A stretch of DNA of 64,000 bases from Tricholomella constricta (Eukaryota; Basidiomycota; Agaricomycetes; Agaricales; Lyophyllaceae), in NCBI GenBank assembly GCA_013368375.1, contig JAACJP010000019.1:124001-188000 (forward strand), given 5' to 3'. Shown here piece by piece: positions 9,585 to 19,737 of this stretch (position 1 is the first letter of the stretch; every line of letters begins with the position of its first letter). The translations under genes were made by a program, and so were the position numbers. Under the pieces are notes generated by a model that saw nothing but the letters and a program-made list of their open reading frames with translations, was not told the DNA's origin and searched no databases.

Positions 9585-10951
9585 CTTAGTTTTATGCTGC
9601 TCTGTATTCCGTCCGCAATTGATTGACTCCGGCGGATCGGAGCAGGCATTGAATAGCCTCGAGTCTGAGCTCGGGGCTGCGCATATTCCGCGGGTTCACT
9701 TATTCGAACCCGCATGTCTCGACGACCGTTAGCTATTGCCATCGAATTATTCTTTTCGACGGCTTCCAATCCAGTTCCCAACCCACCATCCGAACCTTGA
9801 GTTTGCGAGGCCCATTGCCTCGCCATCTCATCCACAGGCATATGTCCTTCAAAGACGACTCCTTGGTCGTCATAATTCGTGAACTTGCTCCGTGATAGAT
9901 CAGCATTTCTCAGACGCTGGTAAGCGATCCGGTTGTTCCACTCTTTCGCTAATGGAACACGGCCATCCTTAGCCTCCGGAGGTACTTGAATAGCTGGCAC
10001 GCTTTCAGTGCCAGCTGGTTGCGAATTCGTGTCCTTACGCTCAGTGGGTGGGTCTAATGTAGACTCACTAACAGGGGCCCATCGGGAACCTTGTGGTTGC
10101 GCAAGGTGCTCTTCGCGAGTCATTCTTTCGCGTTTCGCTGCCGCGGCCCGACAACGATAATCGTCGTCAGATTCTCCTAACTGGCGCGTTTGATGCAGCG
10201 CAGATACTGCCATGGCAGCCTCATCAAGAGGCTGGTTCGATCCAGAGGCCACTGCTTGAGGAGTGATAAGGTCATCCCAACGACCTTTTCCTTTGTTGAG
10301 CGGAGCTTTCTTAGGTATAGGAGTCCCAGCGATCGAACTGACTGCTGAATTCGAAGTTCCCTTAGGGTACTTCTTCCTGTATTCCGTAACTACTACGGAC
10401 AGTGCTTCCAAGTATCGGTCGGCATACTCCTGTACGACCATTTCTCCAACGGACTGTGCTCCGGTTGATCGTAGAACGAGCCTATCCGCTCGTTCCTCTA
10501 GTCGTCTTCGTCGATGTTCGCTAACAACATCGGTGGTGTCCCAGAATTGCTTCACTTTTAGCGCCAGCAATTCCCTATCGCTGGCTTCTTCTTCATTGGC
10601 CTCGGGGTCGGACAAGTCGTCTTCGTCCGACTCCATCTTGACTATGCTCAGGGTGGACGCCCCGAACGCTCTACTTGACAGACGGCTGTCTGGCCATCTG
10701 CTTCCTGCCGTGGGGCCAGGTCGATGTGACCTGGCCAATTCGTCAGCCAAGCTCCCCGGCACATTGGTGCTTGCTATCGGCCAAGGTTCCTCCGATTCTA
10801 ATCCTAGTGTATTCTGCGCTGGTGGACTTTGTCCACCAGCGACTGATCCGACTTCCACTGGTTGCAGTGGAAGTTGTGATGGAGGATGCGCTGTGAGCGC
10901 ATCCTCGAGGACCGGAGTTCGGCTCTTTCCGGATGTGGGAGTTGGTGTCAT
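9560..10951 (-). CDS. Element B ORF1: 463-residue protein upstream of gag
   Basis: An uninterrupted frame with an ATG at 10951 on the same strand as gag. It is hydrophilic and charged: an acidic patch (ESDEDDLSDPEANEEE), then a helix-rich stretch with a strong Arg cluster (EHRRRRLEERADRLVLR, YADRYLEALSVVVTEYRKKY), then Ser/Pro-rich sequence. No zinc knuckle or known domain is visible. The last ~130 bp overlap the open gag frame, which lies at -1 relative to it; no X-XXY-YYZ slippery heptamer was found in the overlap, so a programmed fusion is not supported. It could be the N-terminal half of Gag separated by a mutation, or a separate accessory protein. The length and absence of stops argue against chance. 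Confidence 0.6.
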   Translation of the reverse strand: MTPTPTSGKSRTPVLEDALTAHPPSQLPLQPVEVGSVAGGQSPPAQNTLGLESEEPWPIASTNVPGSLADELARSHRPGPTAGSRWPDSRLSSRAFGASTLSIVKMESDEDDLSDPEANEEEASDRELLALKVKQFWDTTDVVSEHRRRRLEERADRLVLRSTGAQSVGEMVVQEYADRYLEALSVVVTEYRKKYPKGTSNSAVSSIAGTPIPKKAPLNKGKGRWDDLITPQAVASGSNQPLDEAAMAVSALHQTRQLGESDDDYRCRAAAAKRERMTREEHLAQPQGSRWAPVSESTLDPPTERKDTNSQPAGTESVPAIQVPPEAKDGRVPLAKEWNNRIAYQRLRNADLSRSKFTNYDDQGVVFEGHMPVDEMARQWASQTQGSDGGLGTGLEAVEKNNSMAIANGRRDMRVRISEPAEYAQPRAQTRGYSMPAPIRRSQSIADGIQSSIKLRCMSDCIN

Positions 10952-12049
10952 CGGGTCTGGGTCTCGTGGGTTCTTTTGATGATGGGTGTTCTAAATGGAA
11001 TGTGGTTCTGCGTAACGTCGTGGGTACGCAGCAATAGAAAGCAAGGTAGCTTAAAAAAATGTAACGGGGTTACAAGATTGGGGACCTTCAAGTTCATTAT
11101 TTTGCGCCAGATACCTAGATACTTTCCAAATGTGAGTTTAACAAGTGTTTTTTGAAATCCAAAGATCGTTCTGAGGGTTAGGTTTCAGCTCACTGCTGCT
11201 CTCCCTTTGGTCGATGCAACTGTGAACTTTCGATCTGAAGTGTTGTCGTCATCTGATGGACTTCCATGCACGCTATCCAAGGCAGCTCCGTAAGCCCTAT
11301 TTGTGGGGATTCTATGCTCGCAAGCACGGCGCTAATCATAAATCTTTATTCCCGATCTCATAGACGCAGGCGCGCTGAAAGCCACGGTCTTCATCACGAC
11401 ACAATTGCCCTTCTGATGTTTGAACAAAATCTCAACCTTCGTCGAGCAACGGGATCCATCAATGGGGATCCAAGTATATATCCACATGCACGCGATGCAT
11501 TACCTCCTCCATCAGCTGTGAAGAATTCGCGAGGCTGGATACGCGAAGCGCGGACATGGAGGTTTCATTGTGTGTTTGTGAATTTATTTTGAGTGAACGC
11601 TCCGCCAGCCACGCACAGCCCGTTCTATTTTCAGCGCTTCTTCTTGAATTCTATCCAGGTGGACATTGGATCCATCAAAATCTTGTTTTATGAGCTCTCG
11701 CTGGCTACCCCCAGATTTAGGAGGTTTTGTGGGGTGCAGGGGAGCATGCGCCTGATATGAATCCTCGCGGGAGCTCCACTTGCAATATACACTCGTGACA
11801 CGTGATACACCCTTGGTGAGCCCACACAGCTCAAACGTCGCGAATGTAGACATGTTGAATCATTGAACGTCTGGCCTCTCTCCAGCCCGCGCTCTATGTG
11901 GCTTGACATCCTCTCACGCAATGAGGCCCAGTGAAAACCGGCTCTGCACGGTTCCGGGCTGCGCGGTGATTGTCCGTGGAATTCTGCAACCCAGGACAAA
12001 ACCGGCGATGATCTGCGAAATTTGAAACCTTGCGGCATACATGCTGGCA
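10952..12049. other. Intergenic stretch, no gene recognised
   Basis: It contains the unseen 5' end of element B and unique-looking sequence. Small open frames on both strands have no recognisable motif or intron structure. No LTR pair could be seen. Confidence 0.5.
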
Positions 12050-12590
12050 ATGACAGAGTTCCATGACTCAGGCATTGAGGCTATGATGATGCTACGGAAG
12101 GTAGGGTCGTCTATTTTACCCCCTTTTTCCGTTGCCTCATTCCATTTAGTGTGGAGATCCGTGATGTGTGCATGGAAATCGTTACCGTCAGCAAACTTTG
12201 TTGCTCGGAGGATGTTCTCAGCATCAATAGCAGCAAGGTCTGAGTATATGCTGAAGTTATCTGCGAGCGTCTTCTAGGATTTGGCGGCGGTGCCACTCAT
12301 TTTAATCCCAAAGCCAATGGGGTTTTTGGTGTTAAAGGCGATGAGCCCAGGGTCCAGGCATCGCAGACCTCCCATTCCTCAATGGAGGGTGATGCTGATG
12401 TCCACTTCCTGTTCTTGGGTGGCAGTGCTCCGGCTGGCAGGGGGAAGGCTTTGGCATAGTACCAGTCAAGTATCCCTGCTCGCCACGGCTCTTTGCGGCG
12501 ATCAAGATTCTGTTGCAAAAATTGTTGTAGTTGGTCCTGTTGAAGCATTCGTCATCGGGGAAAATTGGGGCACTGCGGTAGGCCATTGTA
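12050..12590 (-). pseudogene. Ty1/copia-type Gag relic
   Basis: Conceptual translation in three shifted frames resembles the N-terminal Gag of fungal copia elements: PIFPDDECFNRTNYNNF and NRILIAAKSRG (about 12575-12490), SIEEWEVCDAWTLGS (about 12400-12350), then after a frameshift and stop near 12296, AAIDAENILRATKFADG, FHAHITDLHTKWNEA and IIIASMPESWNSVIASM (12290-12050). At least two frameshifts and one stop separate these parts. No zinc knuckle, protease or RT follows, so it is a truncated relic. The family call rests on remembered motif similarity. Confidence 0.7.
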
Positions 12591-12639
12591 TTGTATATGT
12601 AGGGTTGTTATTGTCAAAATTGTACTTGTGTGTGTGATC

Positions 12640-12900
12640 CCATTGAAGCAGTCCTGCAGAGTGGAAGCGCAATTGGGGCCTGATAACCTGTAGAGTTTAA
12701 TAGGCTTGTTAAATCCTCAAGGTTTTTTATGGTAGTAAGGATGACTGTATTCTGTACCTGTAGAAATTAATAGACTTGTTAAATCTACAGGGCATTATAA
12801 GTAATGTAAAAGTGGTAGTAAAATAAGACGGCTCACCCTCAAGGTCTTTTACGATAGTAAAGACAACTGAGGGTGGCCTGGATCTGTCTATCCAAGGCAG
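12640..12900. repeat. Probable copia LTR remnant with internal repeats and a hairpin
   Basis: Two related ~36-bp segments (near 12690 and 12758, sharing TTAATAG-CTTGTTAAAT) and two related CCTCAAGGT-TTTTA segments (near 12717 and 12838) occur just upstream of the copia gag relic on its strand. The second holds an inverted repeat, GTCTTTTAC with GTAAAGAC around GATA (about 12845-12868). Position suggests the 5' LTR of the relic; the boundaries are not determined. Confidence 0.4.
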
Positions 12901-13071
12901 TATCGAAAACTAATCAAGGTTTAGCAAAGACTAGTAAGTAGGAAGATGATTGCGGCCACGACGCTCTGCGCCGTGGCGTAACATATAGCCACATCCAGAT
13001 AAGGGAATTGTCTTGATGAGAAAAGTGATGGCATCAGCGGGAGGCGCGCCTCAGGAATGGGAAGTCGCACC

Positions 13072-14092
13072 TCAACAAGAAGGGCCTCCAGCCGCCTTCG
13101 GAACGCATACAGCAGCGTCTGTTTTGCCATCAAGGGGGTTCACCGCAACTGATAGATGCCTGGGGGATGCAGGGCGCGCAGGCAAAAGTTCGATATCCTG
13201 CACAGATCGATTTCCGACTTGAGTGCCAAATCCAAAGGTTTCCACGGTGGAGCGTTGGAGGTTGACAAGCACAATGACAATGGAAGGATACATTCCCTGT
13301 GGGAAACGTTCAGCTGATTTAGAACGAGATGCGAGGCAGGAACACTGAGCACGTACAGTCGCAAAAGTCAGAAGATCCAGAATAATCTCTAAGGCCCGCG
13401 AGATAGCCGAACCTGGAGGTTGAGGAACAAAAGCTAGCACTACCATTGTAATCTGGGCCATTCGTGTCAGAGATGGGTGGAGGTAGCGAGACGTGATAAT
13501 CGTACCTGGAGAGCGCAATAAGCCAACCCTGTATCAACAAGCACAGTCAGGACTTTCTGAGCGGACGAGGTGGAGTTCAGCTTGATTCCCATCCATCTAA
13601 GAAATCGGAGATGGCCCCTGCTGACATTAAGCCAATGCATAAAAATCATAGGGAAAGCGGTCCACGTACCACAATCTATACAAGATTAAACTTGTGGCTA
13701 GGACATTCGTTCCCAGTGAAAGCGTTAGGTATGTCAAGAAAAAAATAGCTTCCAGCGGGACACCCTTGACAAGGATTACAAAATATGTGATGGTCGTTCC
13801 TGTAAAGGTTAAATAGTCGATGAGAAGATTAGACTCGACTATTAGAATCCTTCAAGGATTCGACACACCAATGGTACCAAGCAGGAGAGCACATGGAACA
13901 AGCATAATCCATTGCTTGTCCGGATACAGAACCCAGGCTCTCCATATCACGACACTATCACTCAGCATTGGCTGAAAAGTGGCAATATCAGGTCTAATGG
14001 TGCACTCTCGATATCAGGAAATATACACACCGGCACCATCGGCATCACAGATATAACGATGTTCATTGAGATAACTCTTTTGTTCACCCTTG
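13072..14092 (-). pseudogene. Serpentine membrane protein gene copy 1, 3' part (split by element C)
   Basis: These are the later exons of a gene paralogous to the intact copy at 28308-29803. In order on the minus strand: end of exon 3, exon 4 (VVIWRAWVLYPDKQW), exon 5 (TITYFVILVKGV), exon 6 (GHLRFLRWMGIK), exon 7, and exon 8 (GMYPSIVIVLVNLQRS) ending in a stop at 13072. Intron borders and phases appear conserved with copy 2, and no other disabling change was noticed. The upstream half lies at 19738-20144. Element C begins at 14093, directly after the CCTTG target duplicate at 14088-14092. Without the insertion this gene would probably be functional. Confidence 0.8.
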
Positions 14093-14436
14093 TGTAAGCC
14101 TGCTGCCAGGCTCACCACTCGCTCGGGACCCTCACGGGTCCTCGGATTAGAATCTTGATGTATGCTTCTTACCAGCTATTACACTTTCACGTCAATTACA
14201 TATTATCTAGCTTCTTTCATTTCTGACCACCCTAAACTCAGCACTTCATACTTTAACCCCCGGCCTTCGTTGCGCTCCTAACTTCCCCCCCGCGCAACGA
14301 AGGTTAGTCACATTTTCATTTCCTGTAGATCAGTAGTTAACTTCCCCCCCGCGCAACGAAGATAACATTGCCCTGTCTATCGCGTGAACCTAAGACGACT
14401 AGCTAGTGTAGGCGCGCCCCCGACGGCGCCCTTCCA
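14093..14436 (+). repeat. 5' LTR of element C
   Basis: 344 bp, TGTAAGCCTGCTG to GGCGCCCTTCCA. It contains a perfect inverted repeat, CCTTCGTTGCGC with GCGCAACGAAGG (about 14265-14302), and a second copy of the right arm with its C-rich prefix (about 14341-14363), so a stable hairpin and a direct repeat lie inside the LTR. No base difference from the 3' LTR was seen. Confidence 0.97.
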
Positions 14437-14468
14437 CTTTTTTTTTGACATCGGCAACACTCTTCTAG

Positions 14469-14774
14469 GCCACGCTGTCTCGCAGGCCAACCACCCCCAC
14501 CCCTCTGCTCACACGATCGGCGCGGAAGGCTAACCCTGCAGCCTACCTGCTAGTCCCCGGTCTACCGTCCACCGCGGCTACACGAGAACCTTCGGGCTCG
14601 GACGCCGGCTCACCTCTCGTAGCTTCGCGCGCGAACATCTCGCCCCCTGACAGCGAGACGGATACTGACTCTGATCACTCGGGACACCCTACCCGATCAC
14701 CCCTGCCTGCATCGTCCCTGCCCACATCACCCCTGCCTACATCGTCCCTGCCCACATCAGCTCACACGTACATC
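14469..14774 (+). other. 102-codon open extension in frame with the element C Gag, without ATG
   Basis: Upstream of the Gag ATG at 14775 the same frame is open back to TAG at 14466-14468, but contains no ATG. The translation is Ser/Thr/Pro-rich and acidic (PPDSETDTDSDHSGHPTR) and includes a 30-bp tandem duplication (14700-14759; LPTSPLPTSSLPTS). Its composition resembles disordered Gag N-termini. It may be coding through splicing or a lost start, or it may be an untranslated leader that is open by chance. Confidence 0.4.
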
Positions 14775-17700
14775 ATGGAATCCAACCAACTTGCTGAAGT
14801 CCGCACTGCCAAAATGAAGGACTGTCCGGTCCTTACCGCCGGCAAAATCACCCCTCTCGTGCTCCAGTCCTGGGCCCTCGCGTGCAAACGCTACAAGAAG
14901 CACGCGGGCAAGTCTGACACCGAGATCGTCAGCTTCGTAGCCGAAGCCATGCTCGAACCCCGCCTTGTCGCGTGGTACCAAGCTGGGCAGGCGCGTATTG
15001 ATGCTCTTTCCCTCCAGGGCTATCTCGACGAGCTCGCGACCCTCGTTTTGGAGAAGAACTGGGCCCACAAGCTCCGGGACACCATCATCTCGTCGAAGCA
15101 AGGTTCCCGTCCGTTTATCGATTGGAAAATTGAGCTCGAAAACCTCAACGCTATCCTGACCACTTCCTCGCCTGCCCACGCCCTCACCAGCGACGGACTC
15201 AAGGTCCAGCTCGAAGCCAATCTCAACACGGAGCTCAAACTCAACATTCTCAACGAACCTGTCCTCTCGACGAAGCTTGACTCGTGGACACTGGAGGTCA
15301 AGGAACGCGACGACCGCATCAAGGCAGAGGATGCGCGCACCCAGCGTCTCATCGACGCCAACGCTGCCTCGCGCGCCGCTCGCCGCTCGGAGAAAAAAGA
15401 CCTTCTTAGCCGTCTTACCGATCCTCAACCAGCACGCGCGTTGAAAGGCAACAATAGCAATGACGGCGCTGTTCGTCGTTACCTCCCCAAGCTTACAGAC
15501 TCGGAGAAGCGACTCCTCGCTGAACACGGCGGGTGCTCTAGGTGCCGCAAGTTCTACGCTGGACACCGTACCCCAAACTGCCCTCTCACCGCCGCCAATG
15601 CCTGGCCGGACGTTGCCACATACGTCGAACTAACGCTGGACATGGCCAACGCTGCGAAGCCCAAGCACACCACTCCATCTGCGCACATTGCGGCGGCAGC
15701 TGCCGTCACTGCTCAAGTCAAATCGGTGGCGCAGAATCTTGACAACGAGACCGATTCGTACGTCGACCCTCCCTTCACCGTTCCACATCTTGTTGCCACT
15801 ATGGATGCCTTCGGGCCCAACATCTCTGAGTTCCCCATCCCTGTCTCTGCCCTGCTTGACATCGGTTGTCCTTCTACAGTTATTAGCCGATCGCTCGCCG
15901 ACCAACTTGGTCTTCGCCGCCACTCACTTCCCAAAGAGGAAGACAATCTCTTGTCATTGTCGTCATCGCCACTCACCTGCACAGAGTACGTAAAACTGGA
16001 GCTTACGTCGGGTAGAGGGGCATGGAAATCGGGGAGCTTCCAGGCGAAGGTTCTTGACGATTTACCTGTTGCTATTATCTTGGGAATGCCATTTCTTGCG
16101 TCTCGCCATCTCGTTATCCATCCTCTGAAACGTACTGTCTGTGATGAGCGAACTGGCTACGACCTCATGAACCCACCAACATATCCACCACGCATCTGGG
16201 CCCTAGAACGCGTTACACCACCTCCTGTACCCAAGAAGGAACCTCGCTCAGCCACTCCCTTGAGGACGGTGTCGGAACCTGCACTCGCCGGTTACCTCCT
16301 GCCCGCTCCCATTATGGCAGCAGTCCGTGAACGCATTGAGAGCCTCTCCTTCCTTGAACTACTCGAGCAGAAGGACAAGGAGTTCAAGGAACGTTATAGC
16401 GACCGTTTTCCCGTACGCCTTCCGGACACTGTCGAAGATCTCCCAGCCACAATCTACCACCGAATTCGACTCCGAGACCCCAACCTCGTCGTCAAGGGGC
16501 GAGGGTATTCTGCTCCCAAGAAGTTCCACGAACCTTGGAAGAAACTCATCGACGAACACCTTGCTGCGGGACGCATCCGACCGTCATCTTCTGAACATGC
16601 GTCCCCTGCATTTTGTGTCCCTAAATACAAGAATGGGATACCAGACCTTACGGTCCCACCACGCTGGGTGAACGACTATCGTGAGCTAAATTCCAACACG
16701 ATCCGTGACAATTTCCCGCTGCCCCGAGTAGACGACATCCTCTCAGCATGTGGACGAGGGAAGATCTTCGGGAAGATCGACATGACAAATTCGTTCTTCC
16801 AGACTCGTATGCACCCTGAGGACGTCCACCTTACTGCAGTCCGTACACCTTGGGGCCTCTACGAGTGGACAGTCATGCCGATGGGTGGGTGTAATGCGCC
16901 CGCCACACATCAACGTCGCATGATGGACGCGCTACGGGAGCACATTGGCAAAATTTGCTATGTGTACCTCGACGATATTGTTATCTGGTCCTCATCGCTT
17001 GCAGAGCATGAGACGAACACCACTAAGGTCCTGGAAGCGCTCCGCGCTGCGGGCCTCTACTGTAACATTGCCAAAACCATCCTCTTCGCCACGGAGATTT
17101 CCTTCTTGGGACACCAAATCTCCGGCAAGGGCATCTCGGCCGATCCTCACAAGGTCGACCGCATCTTACGCTGGCCACAGCCTACAACCGCCACCAATGT
17201 CCGAGGGTTCTTAGGGCTCACCCGCTACCTATCTGCATTCCTACCAGCCCTTGCAGAACACACGAGCGTTTTGACACCACTCACCTCCAAGGAATGCGAC
17301 GCAAAATTCCCACCTTGGACAAGAGAACACCAGACCGCATTCGATGCTATCAAGGCCATCGTCACCAGTACAGATTGTCTCACCGTCATCGAGTACGATG
17401 ATCCTACCCGCAAGGTTTTTGTCACAACCGACGCTAGCGAACGCCGCACGGGCGCTGTCCTGAGTTTCGGAGAAACTTGGGAAACAGCTCGTCCGGTCGC
17501 CTACGACTCCTACCAGCTCAACAGTGCGGAGAAAAATTACCCGGTCCACGAGAAGGAACTCTTGGCAATTGTGAAAGCCTTGAAGAAGTGGCGGACGAGC
17601 CTCCTCGGGACCAAGTTTGACATCTACACGGATCACCGCACACTCGAATACTTCCAGTCCCAGAAGGAGATGTCGCGTCGGCAGATGAGGTGGTCCCAAT

Positions 17701-19358
17701 ACCTCGCCGATTTCGACTATACTATCATCTACATACGCGGCGAAGACAACACTGCCGCAGACGCCTTATCACGCATGCCCGACGAAACACCAAATGCGCT
17801 CTTCGCGGCGTGTGCACTTGCCTGGACTCGCCACCCTCGACGCGAGATCGCGGGACTTGCAACTTTAGACATCTCGGCAGACAAGGAACTCCTTGAGGAC
17901 ATCCTCGCCGGTTATGAAACAGACAACTTCGCCAAGCAGCTCCGTCAGGACATCCACGCAGGTAGCATCACTGGCGCCCGCGAGGAGAACGGTCTGTTAT
18001 ATGTAGGGCGTCGCCTACTCATCCCCAAGGTCCCACGAGTTCGTGAACTCTTATACAACCTTGCGCACGACACCCTGGGACACTTCGGTTTCGACAAGAG
18101 CTACGAGGCGCTACGTGGCTCCTACTACTGGCCAAACATGCGTCGGGATCTGGAGGAGGCCTACATTCCCTCCTGCTCCCCATGTCAGCGGAACAAGAGC
18201 CGCACGTCTAAACCAACGGGGCCTCTACACCCCCTCCCTGTACCAGATGCACGTTTTGACACTGTTGCTCTGGATTTCGTCGGCCCCTTACCTGAGGAGG
18301 ACGGAAAGGACACCATCTTGACAATGACTGACCTCTTGGGGGCGGACATACGCCTCGCGGGAGTACACTCCTCCATGACCGCCTCTGACATCGCCGTCGT
18401 CCTTTTCGATGAGTGGTACTGCGAAAACGGACTCATGCTTCACATCGTTAGCGACCGTGACGCCCTCTTCACAGCCGAACTCTGGGCGGCATTACACAAA
18501 CTCACAGGCGTCAAGCTCAAGATGTCCACTGCCTACCACCCCCAAACGGATGGCGCCAGTGAGAGGACCAATAAAACATTGAACCAGGCAATCCGCTACC
18601 ACGTCGACAATAACCAACGAGGTTGGCTTGCCAAACTGCCACGCGTGCGCTTCGCCATGATGAACACCGTTAACGCATCCACCGGATTTTCAGGCTTCCA
18701 ATTAAAAACGGGGCGCTCCCCACGCATCATTCCACCCCTCACTCCACCCGCGGCCGACGCCACACCAGCCGAGTTCAGTGCACACGATATCCTCACCCGC
18801 CTCGAACGCGATGTCAAGGAGGCGCAGGACAATCTATTAGCCGCGAAGGTTCGTCAGGCGTATCACGCAAATGAACACCGCGGTCCGGAGGTCGTTTACA
18901 AGGAAGGTGACCTCGTCATGCTATCCACTGAGCACCGGCGACGGAACTACATGCGCAAAGGCAAAAAGCGCGTAGCCAAATTCATGCCGCGAAGCGACGG
19001 GCCGTACACAATCGTCAAGGCCTTCCCCGAGGCCTCGGAATACACATTACGCCTGCCCAACAACCCGAAGACATACCCGGGTTTCCATGCTAGTTTACTC
19101 AAGCCCTTCACACCCAACGACCCCGCCCTTTTCCCTGACCGCGAGTTCACCAGGCCGGGTGCCGTCGTTACCGAAGATGGCACCGAGGAGAATCTGATCG
19201 ACAAAATTGTCGATGCTCGGCGTCGCGGTCGCGGCAAGCAATACCTCGTTCGTTGGGTTGGGTATGATCGAGACCACGACGAATGGCTCCCAGGACGGAT
19301 GGTCGAGGACACCGAGGCCCTCGACATTTGGGAAGCAGAAAACGGCACCGACATCTGA
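14775..19358 (+). CDS. Element C Gag-Pol polyprotein (1527 residues, single ORF)
   Basis: Gag occupies about residues 1-300, with an irregular knuckle, CSRCRKFYAGHRTPNC. The protease active site reads LLDIGCPSTVIS (codons at 15858-15866), with Ile where D-S/T-G is expected. RT shows WVNDYRELNSNTIRDNFPLP and YLDD at 16965-16976. RNase H shows TTDASERRTGAVLSF, KELLAIVKALKKW and TDHRTLEYF. Integrase has the HHCC finger (HDTLGHFGFDKSYEAL to CSPCQRNK) and core (LDFVGPLPEEDGKD, SDRDALF, YHPQTDGASERTNK). A chromodomain lies near the end (QYLVRWVGYDRDHDEWLP). The ORF has no frameshift or stop, so Gag and Pol are translated as one chain. The only visible defect is the altered protease motif. Start chosen at the first ATG after the leader. 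Confidence 0.96.
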   Translation: MESNQLAEVRTAKMKDCPVLTAGKITPLVLQSWALACKRYKKHAGKSDTEIVSFVAEAMLEPRLVAWYQAGQARIDALSLQGYLDELATLVLEKNWAHKLRDTIISSKQGSRPFIDWKIELENLNAILTTSSPAHALTSDGLKVQLEANLNTELKLNILNEPVLSTKLDSWTLEVKERDDRIKAEDARTQRLIDANAASRAARRSEKKDLLSRLTDPQPARALKGNNSNDGAVRRYLPKLTDSEKRLLAEHGGCSRCRKFYAGHRTPNCPLTAANAWPDVATYVELTLDMANAAKPKHTTPSAHIAAAAAVTAQVKSVAQNLDNETDSYVDPPFTVPHLVATMDAFGPNISEFPIPVSALLDIGCPSTVISRSLADQLGLRRHSLPKEEDNLLSLSSSPLTCTEYVKLELTSGRGAWKSGSFQAKVLDDLPVAIILGMPFLASRHLVIHPLKRTVCDERTGYDLMNPPTYPPRIWALERVTPPPVPKKEPRSATPLRTVSEPALAGYLLPAPIMAAVRERIESLSFLELLEQKDKEFKERYSDRFPVRLPDTVEDLPATIYHRIRLRDPNLVVKGRGYSAPKKFHEPWKKLIDEHLAAGRIRPSSSEHASPAFCVPKYKNGIPDLTVPPRWVNDYRELNSNTIRDNFPLPRVDDILSACGRGKIFGKIDMTNSFFQTRMHPEDVHLTAVRTPWGLYEWTVMPMGGCNAPATHQRRMMDALREHIGKICYVYLDDIVIWSSSLAEHETNTTKVLEALRAAGLYCNIAKTILFATEISFLGHQISGKGISADPHKVDRILRWPQPTTATNVRGFLGLTRYLSAFLPALAEHTSVLTPLTSKECDAKFPPWTREHQTAFDAIKAIVTSTDCLTVIEYDDPTRKVFVTTDASERRTGAVLSFGETWETARPVAYDSYQLNSAEKNYPVHEKELLAIVKALKKWRTSLLGTKFDIYTDHRTLEYFQSQKEMSRRQMRWSQYLADFDYTIIYIRGEDNTAADALSRMPDETPNALFAACALAWTRHPRREIAGLATLDISADKELLEDILAGYETDNFAKQLRQDIHAGSITGAREENGLLYVGRRLLIPKVPRVRELLYNLAHDTLGHFGFDKSYEALRGSYYWPNMRRDLEEAYIPSCSPCQRNKSRTSKPTGPLHPLPVPDARFDTVALDFVGPLPEEDGKDTILTMTDLLGADIRLAGVHSSMTASDIAVVLFDEWYCENGLMLHIVSDRDALFTAELWAALHKLTGVKLKMSTAYHPQTDGASERTNKTLNQAIRYHVDNNQRGWLAKLPRVRFAMMNTVNASTGFSGFQLKTGRSPRIIPPLTPPAADATPAEFSAHDILTRLERDVKEAQDNLLAAKVRQAYHANEHRGPEVVYKEGDLVMLSTEHRRRNYMRKGKKRVAKFMPRSDGPYTIVKAFPEASEYTLRLPNNPKTYPGFHASLLKPFTPNDPALFPDREFTRPGAVVTEDGTEENLIDKIVDARRRGRGKQYLVRWVGYDRDHDEWLPGRMVEDTEALDIWEAENGTDI

Positions 19359-19388
19359 GAGACGCCACATTCTTTTGGTGGGGAGGGG

Positions 19389-19732
19389 TGTAAGCCTGCT
19401 GCCAGGCTCACCACTCGCTCGGGACCCTCACGGGTCCTCGGATTAGAATCTTGATGTATGCTTCTTACCAGCTATTACACTTTCACGTCAATTACATATT
19501 ATCTAGCTTCTTTCATTTCTGACCACCCTAAACTCAGCACTTCATACTTTAACCCCCGGCCTTCGTTGCGCTCCTAACTTCCCCCCCGCGCAACGAAGGT
19601 TAGTCACATTTTCATTTCCTGTAGATCAGTAGTTAACTTCCCCCCCGCGCAACGAAGATAACATTGCCCTGTCTATCGCGTGAACCTAAGACGACTAGCT
19701 AGTGTAGGCGCGCCCCCGACGGCGCCCTTCCA
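19389..19732 (+). repeat. 3' LTR of element C
   Basis: 344 bp, reading the same as the 5' LTR, and followed by the CCTTG target duplicate at 19733-19737. It begins directly after a purine-rich tract 3' of the Gag-Pol stop. Confidence 0.97.
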
Positions 19733-19737
19733 CCTTG

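Larger units (their letters stand above)
1680..10951 (-). mobile_element. Ty3/gypsy element B (large, multi-ORF, degenerate)
   Basis: All coding parts lie on the minus strand in the order ORF1 (10951-9560), Gag-protease (9584-7875), Pol (to 3975) and ORF3 (3849 to the A1 junction at 1680). No LTR could be assigned: the 3' end is cut by the A1 insertion and its remainder lies beyond the window, and no repeated partner marks the 5' end above 10951. Pol domain order (RT, RNase H, integrase, chromodomain) places it with fungal chromoviruses. Several in-frame TGA codons show that this copy is decayed or needs recoding. Confidence 0.85.
14093..19732 (+). mobile_element. Ty3/gypsy element C, full length (5640 bp)
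   Basis: Two 344-bp LTRs (14093-14436 and 19389-19732) read as identical, enclose one Gag-Pol ORF, and are flanked by a perfect 5-bp target duplication CCTTG (14088-14092 and 19733-19737). Identical LTRs imply a very recent insertion. The target is exon 3 of the serpentine membrane protein gene copy 1; the paralogue at 28.3-29.8 kb shows the empty site. A G-rich polypurine tract (GGTGGGGAGGGG) lies just before the 3' LTR. No tRNA-like primer site starting TGG follows the 5' LTR, where the sequence begins CTTTTTTTTTGACATCGG. Confidence 0.97.

Noticed and set aside
9560..9690. Programmed frameshift joining ORF1 to Gag in element B
   Set aside because: The frames overlap, but no X-XXY-YYZ heptamer in the right phase is present; a mutation or separate ORF is more likely.
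11040..11160. TGGCGC on the minus strand as the primer site of element B
   Set aside because: No LTR end or partner LTR is visible beside it, so the assignment would be arbitrary.
14757..15566. 269-codon minus-strand frame inside element C
   Set aside because: Complement of the Gag region; codon shadow without motifs.
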